A stretch of 64,000 nt of DNA from Cognatundibacterium curvum (GTDB taxonomy: Bacteria > Pseudomonadota > Gammaproteobacteria > Burkholderiales > Burkholderiaceae_D). Below are positions 53,278 through 63,769 of the stretch, one piece after another; the stretch's first letter is position 1; every line of letters starts with the position of its first letter. The notes beneath the pieces were generated by a model. The model had not been told where the DNA came from. It saw only the letters and a list, made by a program, of their open reading frames with translations, and did no database searches. The DNA lies in NCBI RefSeq assembly GCF_014284235.1, contig NZ_JACOGD010000009.1:1-64000 (forward strand), given 5' to 3'. The translations under genes and the position numbers were made by a program.

Positions 53278-55389
53278 TTATGTTTTTTGCGACAACGGTA
53301 TGTGCAAGTTCATCCACTCTTGCAGAGAGTTACCATATAAGGGTTTGCTGAGCAGGTAGCCTTGCATGGCGTCGCAACCAAGTTCGGACAGGGTTGTTTT
53401 TTCCTGTTCCTGCTCTATCCCTTCTGCCACCACGTGGAGGTTCAGCCCATGCCCCATTTCTATGATGGTTCTGACTAATTTTTTAGTGGCTTCCGCATGC
53501 TGAATGTCCGACACAAAGCTGCGATCGATTTTCAATTCATTGACCGGTAATTTTTGCAGATAGGCGAGTGATGAATAGCCAGTACCAAAATCGTCGATAG
53601 ACAGGCCTACACCGGTATCTCTGAGCCTGTTGAGTAATTCTATCGTCGTTTGCGGATCTTCCATGATGCCACTTTCTGTCATTTCGATTTTGAGCAGATG
53701 GGGCGCAACATCATATTTTTTAAGCAGGCTCACGACACGCTCAGGAAAGCTGCGATCTCGTAAATCATAGGTGCTGACGTTGACTGCGATACTGAGATCC
53801 GGGTAATGCTGTTTCCATGCATGGAGTTTGAGTAAGGCGCTGTCCAACATCCATTGCGTTACGATGCTGATATAGCCGGTTTTCTCGGCAAAGGGGATGA
53901 AGTCTGCCGGCGAGATGAAGCCGCGTTCCGGATGCTGCCAGCGCACCAGTGATTCAAATCCATAAATTGTACCGCTTTGCAAACTCTGTTTTGGCTGTAG
54001 CCACATCTGCAGTTCCGATGCTTTGACTGCGGAGCGCAAATCGGATAGCAGGCTTAAGTGGCTAAGGCGTGATGCTTCCTGTGCATCGTTATACCATGCG
54101 CTTTGCCGCGTATAGCGCTTGGCTGCATACAGGGCGACTTCCGCATTGCGCATCAGGCTGATCAGACTGATTTTTGCTTCTGTGACGATAGCGAAACCAT
54201 AGACCAGACTGACATCAACAGCATGTTGATGGCAGCGCACAGGCTGACTCATCGCGGCATCAATCCGTTCAAACAGTTCTGTCACGGTGTCTTTATGACG
54301 CGCCGGTATCAGCAGCGCAAAGGCGCCACCGGTCAGCTTGGTCAATAAATGCGTCTGGCCTGAATCAAAGGCTTGAGTGACCTCCTGGATACGCTTGGCA
54401 ACATCCGTGATGACATAGTCGCCGGTATCAAAACCCAGGGTTTCATTGATAGTTTTCAGGCGCGCCAGATCCATCAGTATCATGCCGTAATGCTCCAGCT
54501 CCTGATGTTCAAATGCTTTTAGCAGATAGGTCCGGTTCGGCAGATGTGTGATCGGATCGTAATACGCAAATTGTTCGATATCGGTTTCACGCTGAGCAAT
54601 TGCTGCCGACATCAGATTGAGCGCCGTACCTACCCGCGTGACTTCCTCGGTGTTACTGGCGGGGACTTTAGACGTATAGTCACCGGAAGCGATCCGTAAT
54701 GCATTTTGTTCCAGAATGGCTAAGGGCTTAATCACGCTGCGCGTGGTCAGCCAGGCGAGGATGGCCGCAAACAGGATGATGACTGAAGAAAGAATAATGA
54801 CGAGAAAGCCGGTTTTCTCTAACTCATCCTGGGATTGTAGCTGGTGCTGCTGCACCAGTTTTTGCTCGTAGTCGAGCAGGATTTTTGATTCTTGCAGTAA
54901 TGCAGACAGGGCAGGCTGCACATCTTCAACGAAGGTTTGCTTAGCGATTTCCTGTCCCTGATCTTCAAGCTGATTCACCATCTCGTTGAAGATGCGGTAA
55001 TAATTTTCCTTACGCAGTTTCAGTCTTTGCAGGTTGTCCAGCTGCATCTGATCGGTCAGATTAGTTTCCAGCGATTCGATCAGGTCCGTGATTTGGCGGT
55101 TTTTAACATCCACCAGCGCATACTCAATTTCGCGTTTTTCACGACTGGAAGTCAGTAACTGCAGTAAGGCATTACTCACGCTTTCGGCAGACAGACTTAG
55201 CGCCTGAACATCGAGCAGGCTGCGCATTTCTTTTTGAGTGAATTCCTTATTCCTGGCTGTCATTTTCTGAATTTGTGAAAATGGCATCAGTATCAGCGCA
55301 GCAATCAGTATCAGGAGCAAGCCATAGCTGATAGCAAGCCGAACGCCGATGCGGCGGAATCCTAATTGGTTGATCAGTTTTTCTAACAA
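53278..55389 (-). CDS. Membrane GGDEF-EAL protein, likely c-di-GMP phosphodiesterase
   Basis: A 703-residue protein with two membrane helices (about 20-36 and 195-214) around a periplasmic helical sensor, then HAMP (about 214-265), a GGDEF domain and an EAL domain. The GGDEF signature is degraded: the site reads KLTGGAF (K351-F357), so cyclase activity is unlikely. The EAL domain keeps the catalytic set (GFESLVRWQHP with E479, DDFGTGYSSL, LKIDRSF, EGIEQ), so it is probably an active phosphodiesterase, perhaps regulated by GTP binding to the degenerate domain. Confidence 0.88.
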   Translation of the reverse strand: MLEKLINQLGFRRIGVRLAISYGLLLILIAALILMPFSQIQKMTARNKEFTQKEMRSLLDVQALSLSAESVSNALLQLLTSSREKREIEYALVDVKNRQITDLIESLETNLTDQMQLDNLQRLKLRKENYYRIFNEMVNQLEDQGQEIAKQTFVEDVQPALSALLQESKILLDYEQKLVQQHQLQSQDELEKTGFLVIILSSVIILFAAILAWLTTRSVIKPLAILEQNALRIASGDYTSKVPASNTEEVTRVGTALNLMSAAIAQRETDIEQFAYYDPITHLPNRTYLLKAFEHQELEHYGMILMDLARLKTINETLGFDTGDYVITDVAKRIQEVTQAFDSGQTHLLTKLTGGAFALLIPARHKDTVTELFERIDAAMSQPVRCHQHAVDVSLVYGFAIVTEAKISLISLMRNAEVALYAAKRYTRQSAWYNDAQEASRLSHLSLLSDLRSAVKASELQMWLQPKQSLQSGTIYGFESLVRWQHPERGFISPADFIPFAEKTGYISIVTQWMLDSALLKLHAWKQHYPDLSIAVNVSTYDLRDRSFPERVVSLLKKYDVAPHLLKIEMTESGIMEDPQTTIELLNRLRDTGVGLSIDDFGTGYSSLAYLQKLPVNELKIDRSFVSDIQHAEATKKLVRTIIEMGHGLNLHVVAEGIEQEQEKTTLSELGCDAMQGYLLSKPLYGNSLQEWMNLHIPLSQKT

Positions 55390-55621
55390 GGCTGCTTTCC
55401 CGTTCGTGCTGGAGTAAATATGTCAGACAGAAATAAGCCCTTGTCCCTCAGCTATGAGGATAGGCAAGGCGCTGGCTCGCGAAATTTGCATCAGCATGCC
55501 CATCGTTCAGCTTATCTGTAAAAGCTATTTGACAAAGTATTATCATGCTTTGGTGGCGGTTTGATATCAGTGTTGACATGTACAAAAGTATATCCTTACT
55601 TTTCAGCATCATCGATATTTT

Positions 55622-56296
55622 TTAAGTCCTTTGTTGCACTGTGGGCGGGGAGTGTAACCTGCTTAGCACCAGATCTGTGATCAAGTCTTCGGCAGCCTGA
55701 AAATCCTGTTCCTGTAGTGCCGTATGGCCCAGCACCAGCCCCATTTGAGTGGAAAAATCGGCATAGGACTGGGTCATGGCCCAGATGGAAAACAACAGGT
55801 GAGCCGGATTGAGGGCAGCCATTTTGCCTTCACTGATCCAGCGTTCAAAAATCGCGATGTCTTTTTGCATCAAAGGCTGGATTTTCTTTTGCATCGCATG
55901 GCCATATACCGGCGCACCGCTGATTACTTCCATCGCATACACACGTGAAGCCTGAGGCTGTTCGCGTGAAAACCTGAGTTTGGCGGCAATATAGCTGCGC
56001 AGCAGACTGGCGGGCTCCTGACTCTCGTCTGCCAGTATGTCCATTTTTTCCAGCCATTGATCGAGTATCTGATCGAGTACGCACAGGTATAAGGCTTGTT
56101 TACTGGAGAAATAGTAGAGCAGATTTTGTTTCGATAAACCTGCTCTGTCCGCAATATTCGCCAGACTGCTGCCTGCGTAACCCGATTCAGCAAACACGTC
56201 GATGGCACAACGCAGTATTCTGGCTTCGGTCTGATCGCGCAGATCGCTCTGCTTTTCTGTACGCTCATTCGTACGTTTCTCTGTGCGCTTGTCCAT
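55622..56296 (-). CDS. RutR-like TetR-family regulator
   Basis: A 224-residue TetR regulator. The frame extends far upstream, but the ATG at 56296, two bases after the MocR gene stop with GGAG in place, gives a normal N-terminus before RDQTEARILRCAIDVFAESG. The helix-turn-helix ADRAGLSKQNLLYYFSSKQALYL and the C-terminal EQPQASRVYAMEVISGAPVYG segment closely resemble E. coli RutR, the uracil/thymine-sensing regulator. With preTA, aminotransferase and MmsA genes next door it is the likely regulator of pyrimidine catabolism; a RutR-like palindrome lies at 57857-57872. Confidence 0.82.
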   Translation of the reverse strand: MDKRTEKRTNERTEKQSDLRDQTEARILRCAIDVFAESGYAGSSLANIADRAGLSKQNLLYYFSSKQALYLCVLDQILDQWLEKMDILADESQEPASLLRSYIAAKLRFSREQPQASRVYAMEVISGAPVYGHAMQKKIQPLMQKDIAIFERWISEGKMAALNPAHLLFSIWAMTQSYADFSTQMGLVLGHTALQEQDFQAAEDLITDLVLSRLHSPPTVQQRT

Positions 56297-56297
56297 C

Positions 56298-57731
56298 TCA
56301 CAGACTCCGCAGAAAGTGCTGCAATAAGGGCGCATCACACCAGGCGATATTGAAGCGCCACCAGGGATAGGACGATTCCTGCAGGCTGAAGAAGTGATCC
56401 GGTGCCAGCAAAATACCAGCCTCTTGCGCCATTTGTGTGAGCTGATGCACGTTCTGTGTTGCGTTTGGCAAACCGGCACTGACAAACATGCCGCCACGTG
56501 GTTGTGCCAGCAATTGCAGGCCTGCGCTTTGCAATATCTGCTGTGCCTTTATCTGCCCTTGGTCCAGCTGACGCTTCAGCCTTTCCGTCATACGCCGGTA
56601 CTGGCTGGAGCTTAGCGCATGTAGTACCGCACGCTCATTGATTTCTGAAGTGGTCAGCCCAGCCAGCATTTTGATGCGTAGCAACTCACCGGTGAGCGAG
56701 TGCGAGGCGCAGATAGAACCTACCCGGAGCGCAGGCGACAGCACCTTGGAAAAACTGCCTACCCGTATCACGCGCCGCAAGCCATCCATGGCCGCCAGCG
56801 AAGGCTCAGGCCGTGGGCACAATTCACGGTAGATATCATCTTCCACCAGCCAGAAATCGAACTGCTCAGCCAGCGCGAGTAAGCGATGTACCTGGGGCTG
56901 ACTCAGACTGGTGCCGAGCGGATTTTGCAGCACCGTGTTGACGAACATGATTTTAGGCTGATGCAGCACTGCTTTCTCTGTCAGCACATCCAGTTGCAGA
57001 CCGCTGGCATCACGCGGTATGCCAACCGGTATGCAGCCATGGTGGCGGATCAGAGAGATCAGATTGCTGTAGCCCGGGGTCTCCACCAGGACCACATCGC
57101 CCGCTTTGCACAGGGTACGCAGGATCAGGTCAAACGCATGGGTCGCACCATGCGTGAGTAGTATCTGTTCGGGATCGACTGCAAATAAGTCTTGCGACAA
57201 AGTCTGCGCCAAATGCTGGCGCAGGCTGGGAAAGCCTAAGGGATTGCCATAGCCACGCAGTCGCTGGCTGGGGATGCGCATCGCCTGACGCACCGAATCG
57301 AGTAAGGTGTCGTCGCCATACCACTCCGGTGGCAGCCAGCCAGAACCGACAGGCAGGGCGGTCGAGACGCCGGAATACAAATCCGGACTCAGCGCATCCT
57401 GCGTCAGCTGCGGACTAGGCACAGCCGGACTGGCCAGGGTGGCAGGCCGGTTCACAAAATAGCCGGAACCACGGCGTGAACTCAGCAAGCCCAGCGTAAT
57501 CAGCCGCTCATAGGACTCCACCACAGTAAAGGTACTGACCGCATTACACTTCGCAAATTGACGCACCGAGGGCATCTTGCAGCCCTGAGTCAGTGACTGT
57601 TGCCTGACCAGCTGACTGACTTCCTGCACGATTTGTTCGACCAGGCTGGTGCTTTTGCCGCGCTCCAGATGTAGTCTGGGCCACTGCTGGACAAGGTCTG
57701 CCGGTCCGGCTGGTTTTTCAATCACGTCCAT
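56298..57731 (-). CDS. MocR-family (GntR HTH + aminotransferase-fold) regulator
   Basis: A 477-residue MocR/PdxR/GabR-type regulator. An N-terminal GntR winged helix (PSVRQFAKCNAVSTFTVVESYERL, YFVNRP, about 25-95) is joined to a class I aminotransferase-like domain with LTHGATHAFDLI, ETPGYSNL, NPLGTSL and the PLP lysine in VGSFSKVLSPALRVG. It is divergent from the omega-aminotransferase at 57892, and the spacer contains an ACTGTAC direct repeat, the type of site such regulators use. Probable role: PLP/amine-dependent control of the aminotransferase operon. Confidence 0.86.
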   Translation of the reverse strand: MDVIEKPAGPADLVQQWPRLHLERGKSTSLVEQIVQEVSQLVRQQSLTQGCKMPSVRQFAKCNAVSTFTVVESYERLITLGLLSSRRGSGYFVNRPATLASPAVPSPQLTQDALSPDLYSGVSTALPVGSGWLPPEWYGDDTLLDSVRQAMRIPSQRLRGYGNPLGFPSLRQHLAQTLSQDLFAVDPEQILLTHGATHAFDLILRTLCKAGDVVLVETPGYSNLISLIRHHGCIPVGIPRDASGLQLDVLTEKAVLHQPKIMFVNTVLQNPLGTSLSQPQVHRLLALAEQFDFWLVEDDIYRELCPRPEPSLAAMDGLRRVIRVGSFSKVLSPALRVGSICASHSLTGELLRIKMLAGLTTSEINERAVLHALSSSQYRRMTERLKRQLDQGQIKAQQILQSAGLQLLAQPRGGMFVSAGLPNATQNVHQLTQMAQEAGILLAPDHFFSLQESSYPWWRFNIAWCDAPLLQHFLRSL

Positions 57732-57763
57732 CGCGACACCTTTTTATCTGAACACTGGTTCTG

Positions 57764-57788
57764 ACTGTACAGCTATCCTGAACTGTAC
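57764..57788 (+). promoter_or_regulatory. Candidate MocR-type direct repeat
   Basis: ACTGTAC at 57764-57770 and again at 57782-57788 (18-bp period) within the spacer between the MocR gene and the aminotransferase gene. MocR regulators typically bind direct repeats near divergent promoters. Confidence 0.5.
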
Positions 57789-57856
57789 GGTTGGGAAAAT
57801 GAGTGGCTGCTGTATATGTCAAGCCTGCATAAGCTTATTTAGGATTTCAACATACT

Positions 57857-57872
57857 TTTACCAGTTGGTAAA
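57857..57872. promoter_or_regulatory. Candidate RutR-type operator
   Basis: TTTACCAGTTGGTAAA is a 16-bp palindrome with a central GT, of the same layout as the E. coli RutR consensus TTGACCA-NN-TGGTCAA. It lies 20 bp before the aminotransferase start. Confidence 0.65.
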
Positions 57873-57891
57873 TTTTTTCAGGGGAAAGCAT

Positions 57892-59202
<1,311 letters not shown>

Positions 59203-59204
59203 GC

Positions 59205-60704
59205 ATGAAGACCTATCAAGTAGAACATTTTATCAATGGCAGCCTGCATCAGAGCCGTTTGCCACGTTATGCCGATATCTTTAATCCGGCTTATGGCACG
59301 GTACAGGGACAAGTGGCGCTGGGTGATACGGACGATGTGGCGCTGGCGGTGGCTGCGGCTAAACAAGCTTTTAGCGGCTGGGCCAATACACCGGCACTGG
59401 CACGTGCGCGTATCCTGATGAATTACCTGAATCTGCTGCATCAGCACAGCGATGAGCTGGCCGACATGCTGACGCGTGAACATGGCAAAACCACGGCCGA
59501 TGCCAAAGGTGAGATTGCACGTGGCATAGAAGTCGTGGAGTTTGCGATTGGTATTCCGCAATTACTGAAAGGGGAATACTCAGAGCAGATCGCACGTGGC
59601 ATCGATGCCTGCAGCATGCGCCAGCCGTTAGGTGTGGTGGCCGGGATTACGCCATTTAATTTCCCGGTCATGGTGCCGATGTGGATGTTCCCGATTGCAC
59701 TGGCTTGCGGGAATACCTTTATTTTGAAGCCCTCAGAACGCGATCCTTCACCTTCGCTGCTGCATGCGCGCTTACTGCGCGAAGCCGGTTTGCCGGATGG
59801 GGTATTTAATGTCGTGCAGGGTGATAAGCAAGTGGTGGATGCTTTACTCGATCATCCCGATGTGCAGGCGATCAGCTTCGTCGGTTCCACGCCGATTGCT
59901 GAAGCGATTTATGCGCGCGGCTGCGCTAATGGCAAACGGGTGCAGGCACTCGGCGGTGCCAAGAATCATATGGTGGTGATGCCGGATGCCGATCTGAATA
60001 TGGCGGTCGATGCCTTGATGGGCGCGGCCTATGGCTCTGCGGGTGAGCGCTGCATGGCAATTTCAGTTGCGGTGGCAGTGGGCAGCGCAGCCGATGCGCT
60101 GGTAGCGCGCATGGCAGAACGGGTGCGTGAGCTGAAAGTGAATCATGGCAAGGCGGCTGATGCAGAGATGGGGCCTGTGATCACCAAAGCTGCACAACAG
60201 CGCATAGAACACTTAATCACTGAAGGTGTACAGCAAGGTGCGACGCTGGTGGTGGACGGGCGCGGCTATGTGGTGCCAGGTTGTGAACAGGGCTTTTTCA
60301 CCGGCGGCAGTCTGTTTGATCATGTGACGCCTGATATGAGTATTTATCGTCAGGAGATTTTTGGCCCGGTCTTATGTGTGCTCAGGGTGCCCGATATGGC
60401 GTCCGCGGCTGAACTGATCAATCAGCATGAATATGGTAACGGCGTCGCTGTATTTACCAGTGATGGCGGTACCGCACGCGAATTCGTGAGGATGATACAA
60501 GTCGGCATGGTGGGCGTGAACGTGCCTTTACCGGTACCGATGGCATTTCACAGCTTTGGCGGCTGGAAGCGCAGCCTGTTCGGCGATCATCATATCTATG
60601 GCCCGGAAGGCGTGCGTTTCTACACCCGTCTGAAAGCCGTGATGCAGCGCTGGCCCGACAGTGTCAGTAAAGGTACGGAATTTGCTTTTCCCCAAATGAA
60701 GTAA
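59205..60704 (+). CDS. mmsA: CoA-acylating (methyl)malonate-semialdehyde dehydrogenase
   Basis: A 499-residue NAD-dependent aldehyde dehydrogenase of the MmsA group. [43 protein letters not shown], and the catalytic Cys in [17 protein letters not shown] are typical. It should turn malonate semialdehyde (from the preceding aminotransferase) into acetyl-CoA, or methylmalonate semialdehyde into propionyl-CoA. Spacing of two bases to the upstream gene shows one operon. Confidence 0.92.
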   Translation: MKTYQVEHFINGSLHQSRLPRYADIFNPAYGTVQGQVALGDTDDVALAVAAAKQAFSGWANTPALARARILMNYLNLLHQHSDELADMLTREHGKTTADAKGEIARGIEVVEFAIGIPQLLKGEYSEQIARGIDACSMRQPLGVVAGITPFNFPVMVPMWMFPIALACGNTFILKPSERDPSPSLLHARLLREAGLPDGVFNVVQGDKQVVDALLDHPDVQAISFVGSTPIAEAIYARGCANGKRVQALGGAKNHMVVMPDADLNMAVDALMGAAYGSAGERCMAISVAVAVGSAADALVARMAERVRELKVNHGKAADAEMGPVITKAAQQRIEHLITEGVQQGATLVVDGRGYVVPGCEQGFFTGGSLFDHVTPDMSIYRQEIFGPVLCVLRVPDMASAAELINQHEYGNGVAVFTSDGGTAREFVRMIQVGMVGVNVPLPVPMAFHSFGGWKRSLFGDHHIYGPEGVRFYTRLKAVMQRWPDSVSKGTEFAFPQMK

Positions 60705-60793
60705 GTTTGCAACGCCAGGCTTGCAGCTGAACTGCAGGTCAGGCGGCACAATTGAGCACTTAAGTTGATTCATGTTTCAGGATGTACCTATGT

Positions 60794-60819
60794 ATATGTA
60801 GCAATGATATGTAGCAATG
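60794..60819 (+). repeat. 13-bp tandem repeat upstream of preT
   Basis: ATATGTAGCAATG occurs twice in direct succession immediately before the preT ribosome site (ATAGGAG). It may be a slippage-prone spacer or a protein-binding site. Confidence 0.7.
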
Positions 60820-60835
60820 ACGATAGGAGCCACCC

Positions 60836-62215
60836 ATGTTGGAAGCCTTAAAGCATCTTGCCTCAACCTCCGCAGCATCAGCATCAAAATCGGCAGAACA
60901 GACTGAACTGCTCAATCGCTTCAATGATTTACAGCCGCCGCTGAATGCGCGTCAGGCTGCGCTCGAAAGTGCGCGTTGTCTGTACTGCTACGATGCACCT
61001 TGTACCCGCATCTGCCCGACAGAAATTGATGTGCCTTCCTTCATACAGAACATCGCCAGCGGCAATCTGCAGGGCGCCGCGACTGGCATTTTGCAGCAAA
61101 ACATACTGGGTGCGAGTTGCTCGCGTGTGTGTCCCACCGAGATTTTGTGTGAGCATGCCTGCGTGCGCAATCATGACAGCGAAGCAGCACCGGTGCGTAT
61201 CGGCCTCTTGCAACGCTATGCGCTCGATCATGCCGGCTTCACTTCCCATCCATTTCAACGCGCAGCTGCGACTGGTAAAACCATTGCCATCGTTGGCGCG
61301 GGGCCGGCTGGACTGGCCTGTGCGCATCAGTTAGCCATGCATGGACATGAAGTAGTGATCTATGAGTCGCAAGCCAAAGCAGGCGGCCTCAATGAATACG
61401 GCATCGCACGCTATAAGCTGGTGCAGGACACGGCGCAGCGTGAAATCGAATTCCTGCTGGGCATAGGCGGCATTCGCATCCTGTGCAATCAGACACTGGG
61501 GCAGCAAATCCATCTGAGCGATTTGCGCAGGGATTATGACGCGGTTTTTCTCGCAATAGGGCTGGGTGCCAGCCGTAGGCTTGGGCTGGCAGAGGAAGAT
61601 GCACCCGGCATGTTGCCTGCAGTCGACTATATCGCTGAACTGCGCCAGAGCCAGGACTTATTGGGACTGGCTCTGCCTGCACAATGCGTGGTGATAGGTG
61701 CCGGTAACACTGCAATCGACATGGCGGTGCAGATCGCCCGTCTGGGTGCAGAGCAGGTCACATTGGTGTATCGCCGTGGTGCACAGCAGATGTCCGCCAC
61801 CGCACACGAGCAATCGATTGCGCGTGATCATCAGGTCAGAATCATGACCTGGCACCAGCCGCAGCAAGTGCTGCTGAATGCGCAGGGCCAGGTGAGCGGA
61901 CTGCGCGTGGTGCAGACGCGCGAACATGCGGGGCGTCTGATTGCCGATGGTGCCGTCACAGATATTCCGGCGCAGGCAATCTTTAAAGCGATAGGGCAGA
62001 CGCTGGATACGCAAACCTTCAGCGCTGGTGATGCGAGTGACATCCTCATCGAACACGACAAAATCCGGGTCGATGCACAATACCGCACCAGTCTGGACGG
62101 TGTGTATGCGGGTGGCGATTGCATCGCTGCCGGCCTGGACTTAACGGTGCAGGCGGTACAACACGGAAAGCTGGCTGCGCTGGCGATCCACTCTGATCTG
62201 AATGCGAAGGTGTGA
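60836..62215 (+). CDS. preT: NAD(P)H-dependent dihydropyrimidine dehydrogenase subunit PreT
   Basis: A 459-residue flavoprotein subunit that passes electrons from NAD(P)H to PreA for reduction of uracil and thymine. An N-terminal Fe-S domain carries the cysteine sets CLYCYDAPCTRICP (about 48-61) and CSRVCPTEILCEHACV (about 95-110). FAD- and NAD-binding loops follow (VGAGPAGLACA; IGAGNTAIDMA), with YAGGDCIAAGLDLTVQAVQHG near the C-terminus. preA begins two bases after its stop. Confidence 0.93.
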   Translation: MLEALKHLASTSAASASKSAEQTELLNRFNDLQPPLNARQAALESARCLYCYDAPCTRICPTEIDVPSFIQNIASGNLQGAATGILQQNILGASCSRVCPTEILCEHACVRNHDSEAAPVRIGLLQRYALDHAGFTSHPFQRAAATGKTIAIVGAGPAGLACAHQLAMHGHEVVIYESQAKAGGLNEYGIARYKLVQDTAQREIEFLLGIGGIRILCNQTLGQQIHLSDLRRDYDAVFLAIGLGASRRLGLAEEDAPGMLPAVDYIAELRQSQDLLGLALPAQCVVIGAGNTAIDMAVQIARLGAEQVTLVYRRGAQQMSATAHEQSIARDHQVRIMTWHQPQQVLLNAQGQVSGLRVVQTREHAGRLIADGAVTDIPAQAIFKAIGQTLDTQTFSAGDASDILIEHDKIRVDAQYRTSLDGVYAGGDCIAAGLDLTVQAVQHGKLAALAIHSDLNAKV

Positions 62216-62216
62216 T

Positions 62217-63500
62217 ATGGCTGATCTGTCGATTAATTTTGCGGGTATCAAAGCGCCTAATCCTTTCTGGCTGGCCTCTGCGCCACCGACCGATAAGGCT
62301 TACAACGTGGTACGTGCGTTTGAAGCTGGCTGGGGTGGCGTGGTATGGAAAACCCTGGGTGAAGATCCGCCACCGGTGAATGTCTCTTCGCGTTATTCCG
62401 CGCACTACGGTAAAAACCGTGAGGTCATCGGCTTCAATAATATCGAGTTGATTACCGATCGTAGTCTGGACATCAATCTGCGCGAAATCACGCAGGTCAA
62501 AAAAGACTGGCCAGACCGCGCCATGATAGTCTCGCTGATGTATCCCTGCGATGAAGCCAGCTGGAAGCGTATTTTGCCGCTGGTGGAAGCGACCGGTGCA
62601 GATGGCATAGAACTCAATTTCGGCTGTCCGCACGGTATGCCGGAGCGTGGCATGGGAGCTGCCGTCGGCCAGGTTCCTGAGTATGTGGAAATGATTACAC
62701 GCTGGTGCAAACAGTATTGCTCCTTGCCGGTGATCGTCAAACTGACGCCAAATATCACCGATATCCGGGTTCCGGCACGGGCGGCACTGGCGGGTGGCGC
62801 GGATGCGGTGTCACTGATCAATACCATTAATTCGATTACGTCCATCGATCTGGAGCAGATGGTGGCGCGTCCGATAGTCGGTCATCAAAGTACCCATGGC
62901 GGTTACTGTGGCAGTGCGGTCAAACCGATTGCGCTGAATATGGTGGCGGAAATTGCACGCGACCCCGCCACGCGCGGTTTGCCGCTGTCCGGTATCGGTG
63001 GCATCGGTAACTGGCGGGATGCGGCTGAATTCATCGCACTGGGGGCTGGCTCGGTGCAGGTCTGCACTGCGGCGATGTTGCATGGCTTCCGTATTGTGCA
63101 TGAAATGAAGGATGGTTTGTCGCGCTGGATGGATACACAAGGCTATGCCAGCATCGCTGACTTTTGTGGCAAAGCGGTACCGCAAACCACAGACTGGAAA
63201 TACCTGGATATGAATTATCAGGTGGTCGCGCACATCAATCAGGATGCCTGCATACAGTGCGGCCGTTGCTATGTGGCCTGTGAAGATACTTCCCATCAGT
63301 CTATCGCCCAACTCATCACCGCAGACAATGGCCGTCGCTATGAAGTTAAGCCTGAGGAATGCGTGGGCTGTAATCTGTGTCAGATCACTTGTCCGGTAGA
63401 AGGCTGCATCAGCATGCTGCCGCAGGATACCGGTAAATCCTACATGAACTGGACCCAGGACCCACGTAACCCGCGTGCTGAATTGCCGTCACAATCCTGA
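62217..63500 (+). CDS. preA: Dihydropyrimidine dehydrogenase catalytic subunit PreA
   Basis: A 427-residue FMN- and Fe-S-containing subunit. The ATG at 62217 overlies AAGGTG; an upstream ATG overlaps preT. The dihydroorotate-dehydrogenase-like barrel includes NPFWLASAPPTDKAYNV, ELNFGCPHGMPERGMGAAVG with the catalytic-loop Cys, VKLTPNITDI and SGIGGIGNWRDAAEF. The C-terminus has two 4Fe-4S motifs, CIQCGRCYVACED and CVGCNLCQITCP. With PreT it starts the reductive pyrimidine degradation route. Confidence 0.94.
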   Translation: MADLSINFAGIKAPNPFWLASAPPTDKAYNVVRAFEAGWGGVVWKTLGEDPPPVNVSSRYSAHYGKNREVIGFNNIELITDRSLDINLREITQVKKDWPDRAMIVSLMYPCDEASWKRILPLVEATGADGIELNFGCPHGMPERGMGAAVGQVPEYVEMITRWCKQYCSLPVIVKLTPNITDIRVPARAALAGGADAVSLINTINSITSIDLEQMVARPIVGHQSTHGGYCGSAVKPIALNMVAEIARDPATRGLPLSGIGGIGNWRDAAEFIALGAGSVQVCTAAMLHGFRIVHEMKDGLSRWMDTQGYASIADFCGKAVPQTTDWKYLDMNYQVVAHINQDACIQCGRCYVACEDTSHQSIAQLITADNGRRYEVKPEECVGCNLCQITCPVEGCISMLPQDTGKSYMNWTQDPRNPRAELPSQS

Positions 63501-63548
63501 AAGTCTGATCCTGAGGAAGTCCGTGATGGTGGCTGATCCGGCCTCGTC

Positions 63549-63560
63549 ACACTTAAGTGT
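63549..63560. promoter_or_regulatory. Palindrome in the preA-permease spacer
   Basis: ACACTTAAGTGT is a perfect 12-bp palindrome. It lies within a segment reading TTAAGTGTTGAAA (63553-63565) whose inverted copy TTTCAACACTTAA occurs at 63736-63748, just before the permease gene. Confidence 0.4.
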
Positions 63561-63769
63561 TGAAATGTCGGCCATGCTGACAAAAAACAGAACGTCGTGC
63601 GCAGGCAGGCGTAGTATGCTGCGATTCTGGGCGCCTGCCCGTCTTCCAGCGCAGCCTATGCTGACAGATGGACGCAGGCCGGAACAATTTTTGCGTGTAT
63701 CGGCTTGCTGGAAAACGCAGCAACGAGGTACACCGTTTCAACACTTAAACTGAATTTTGTAGGAGACCA

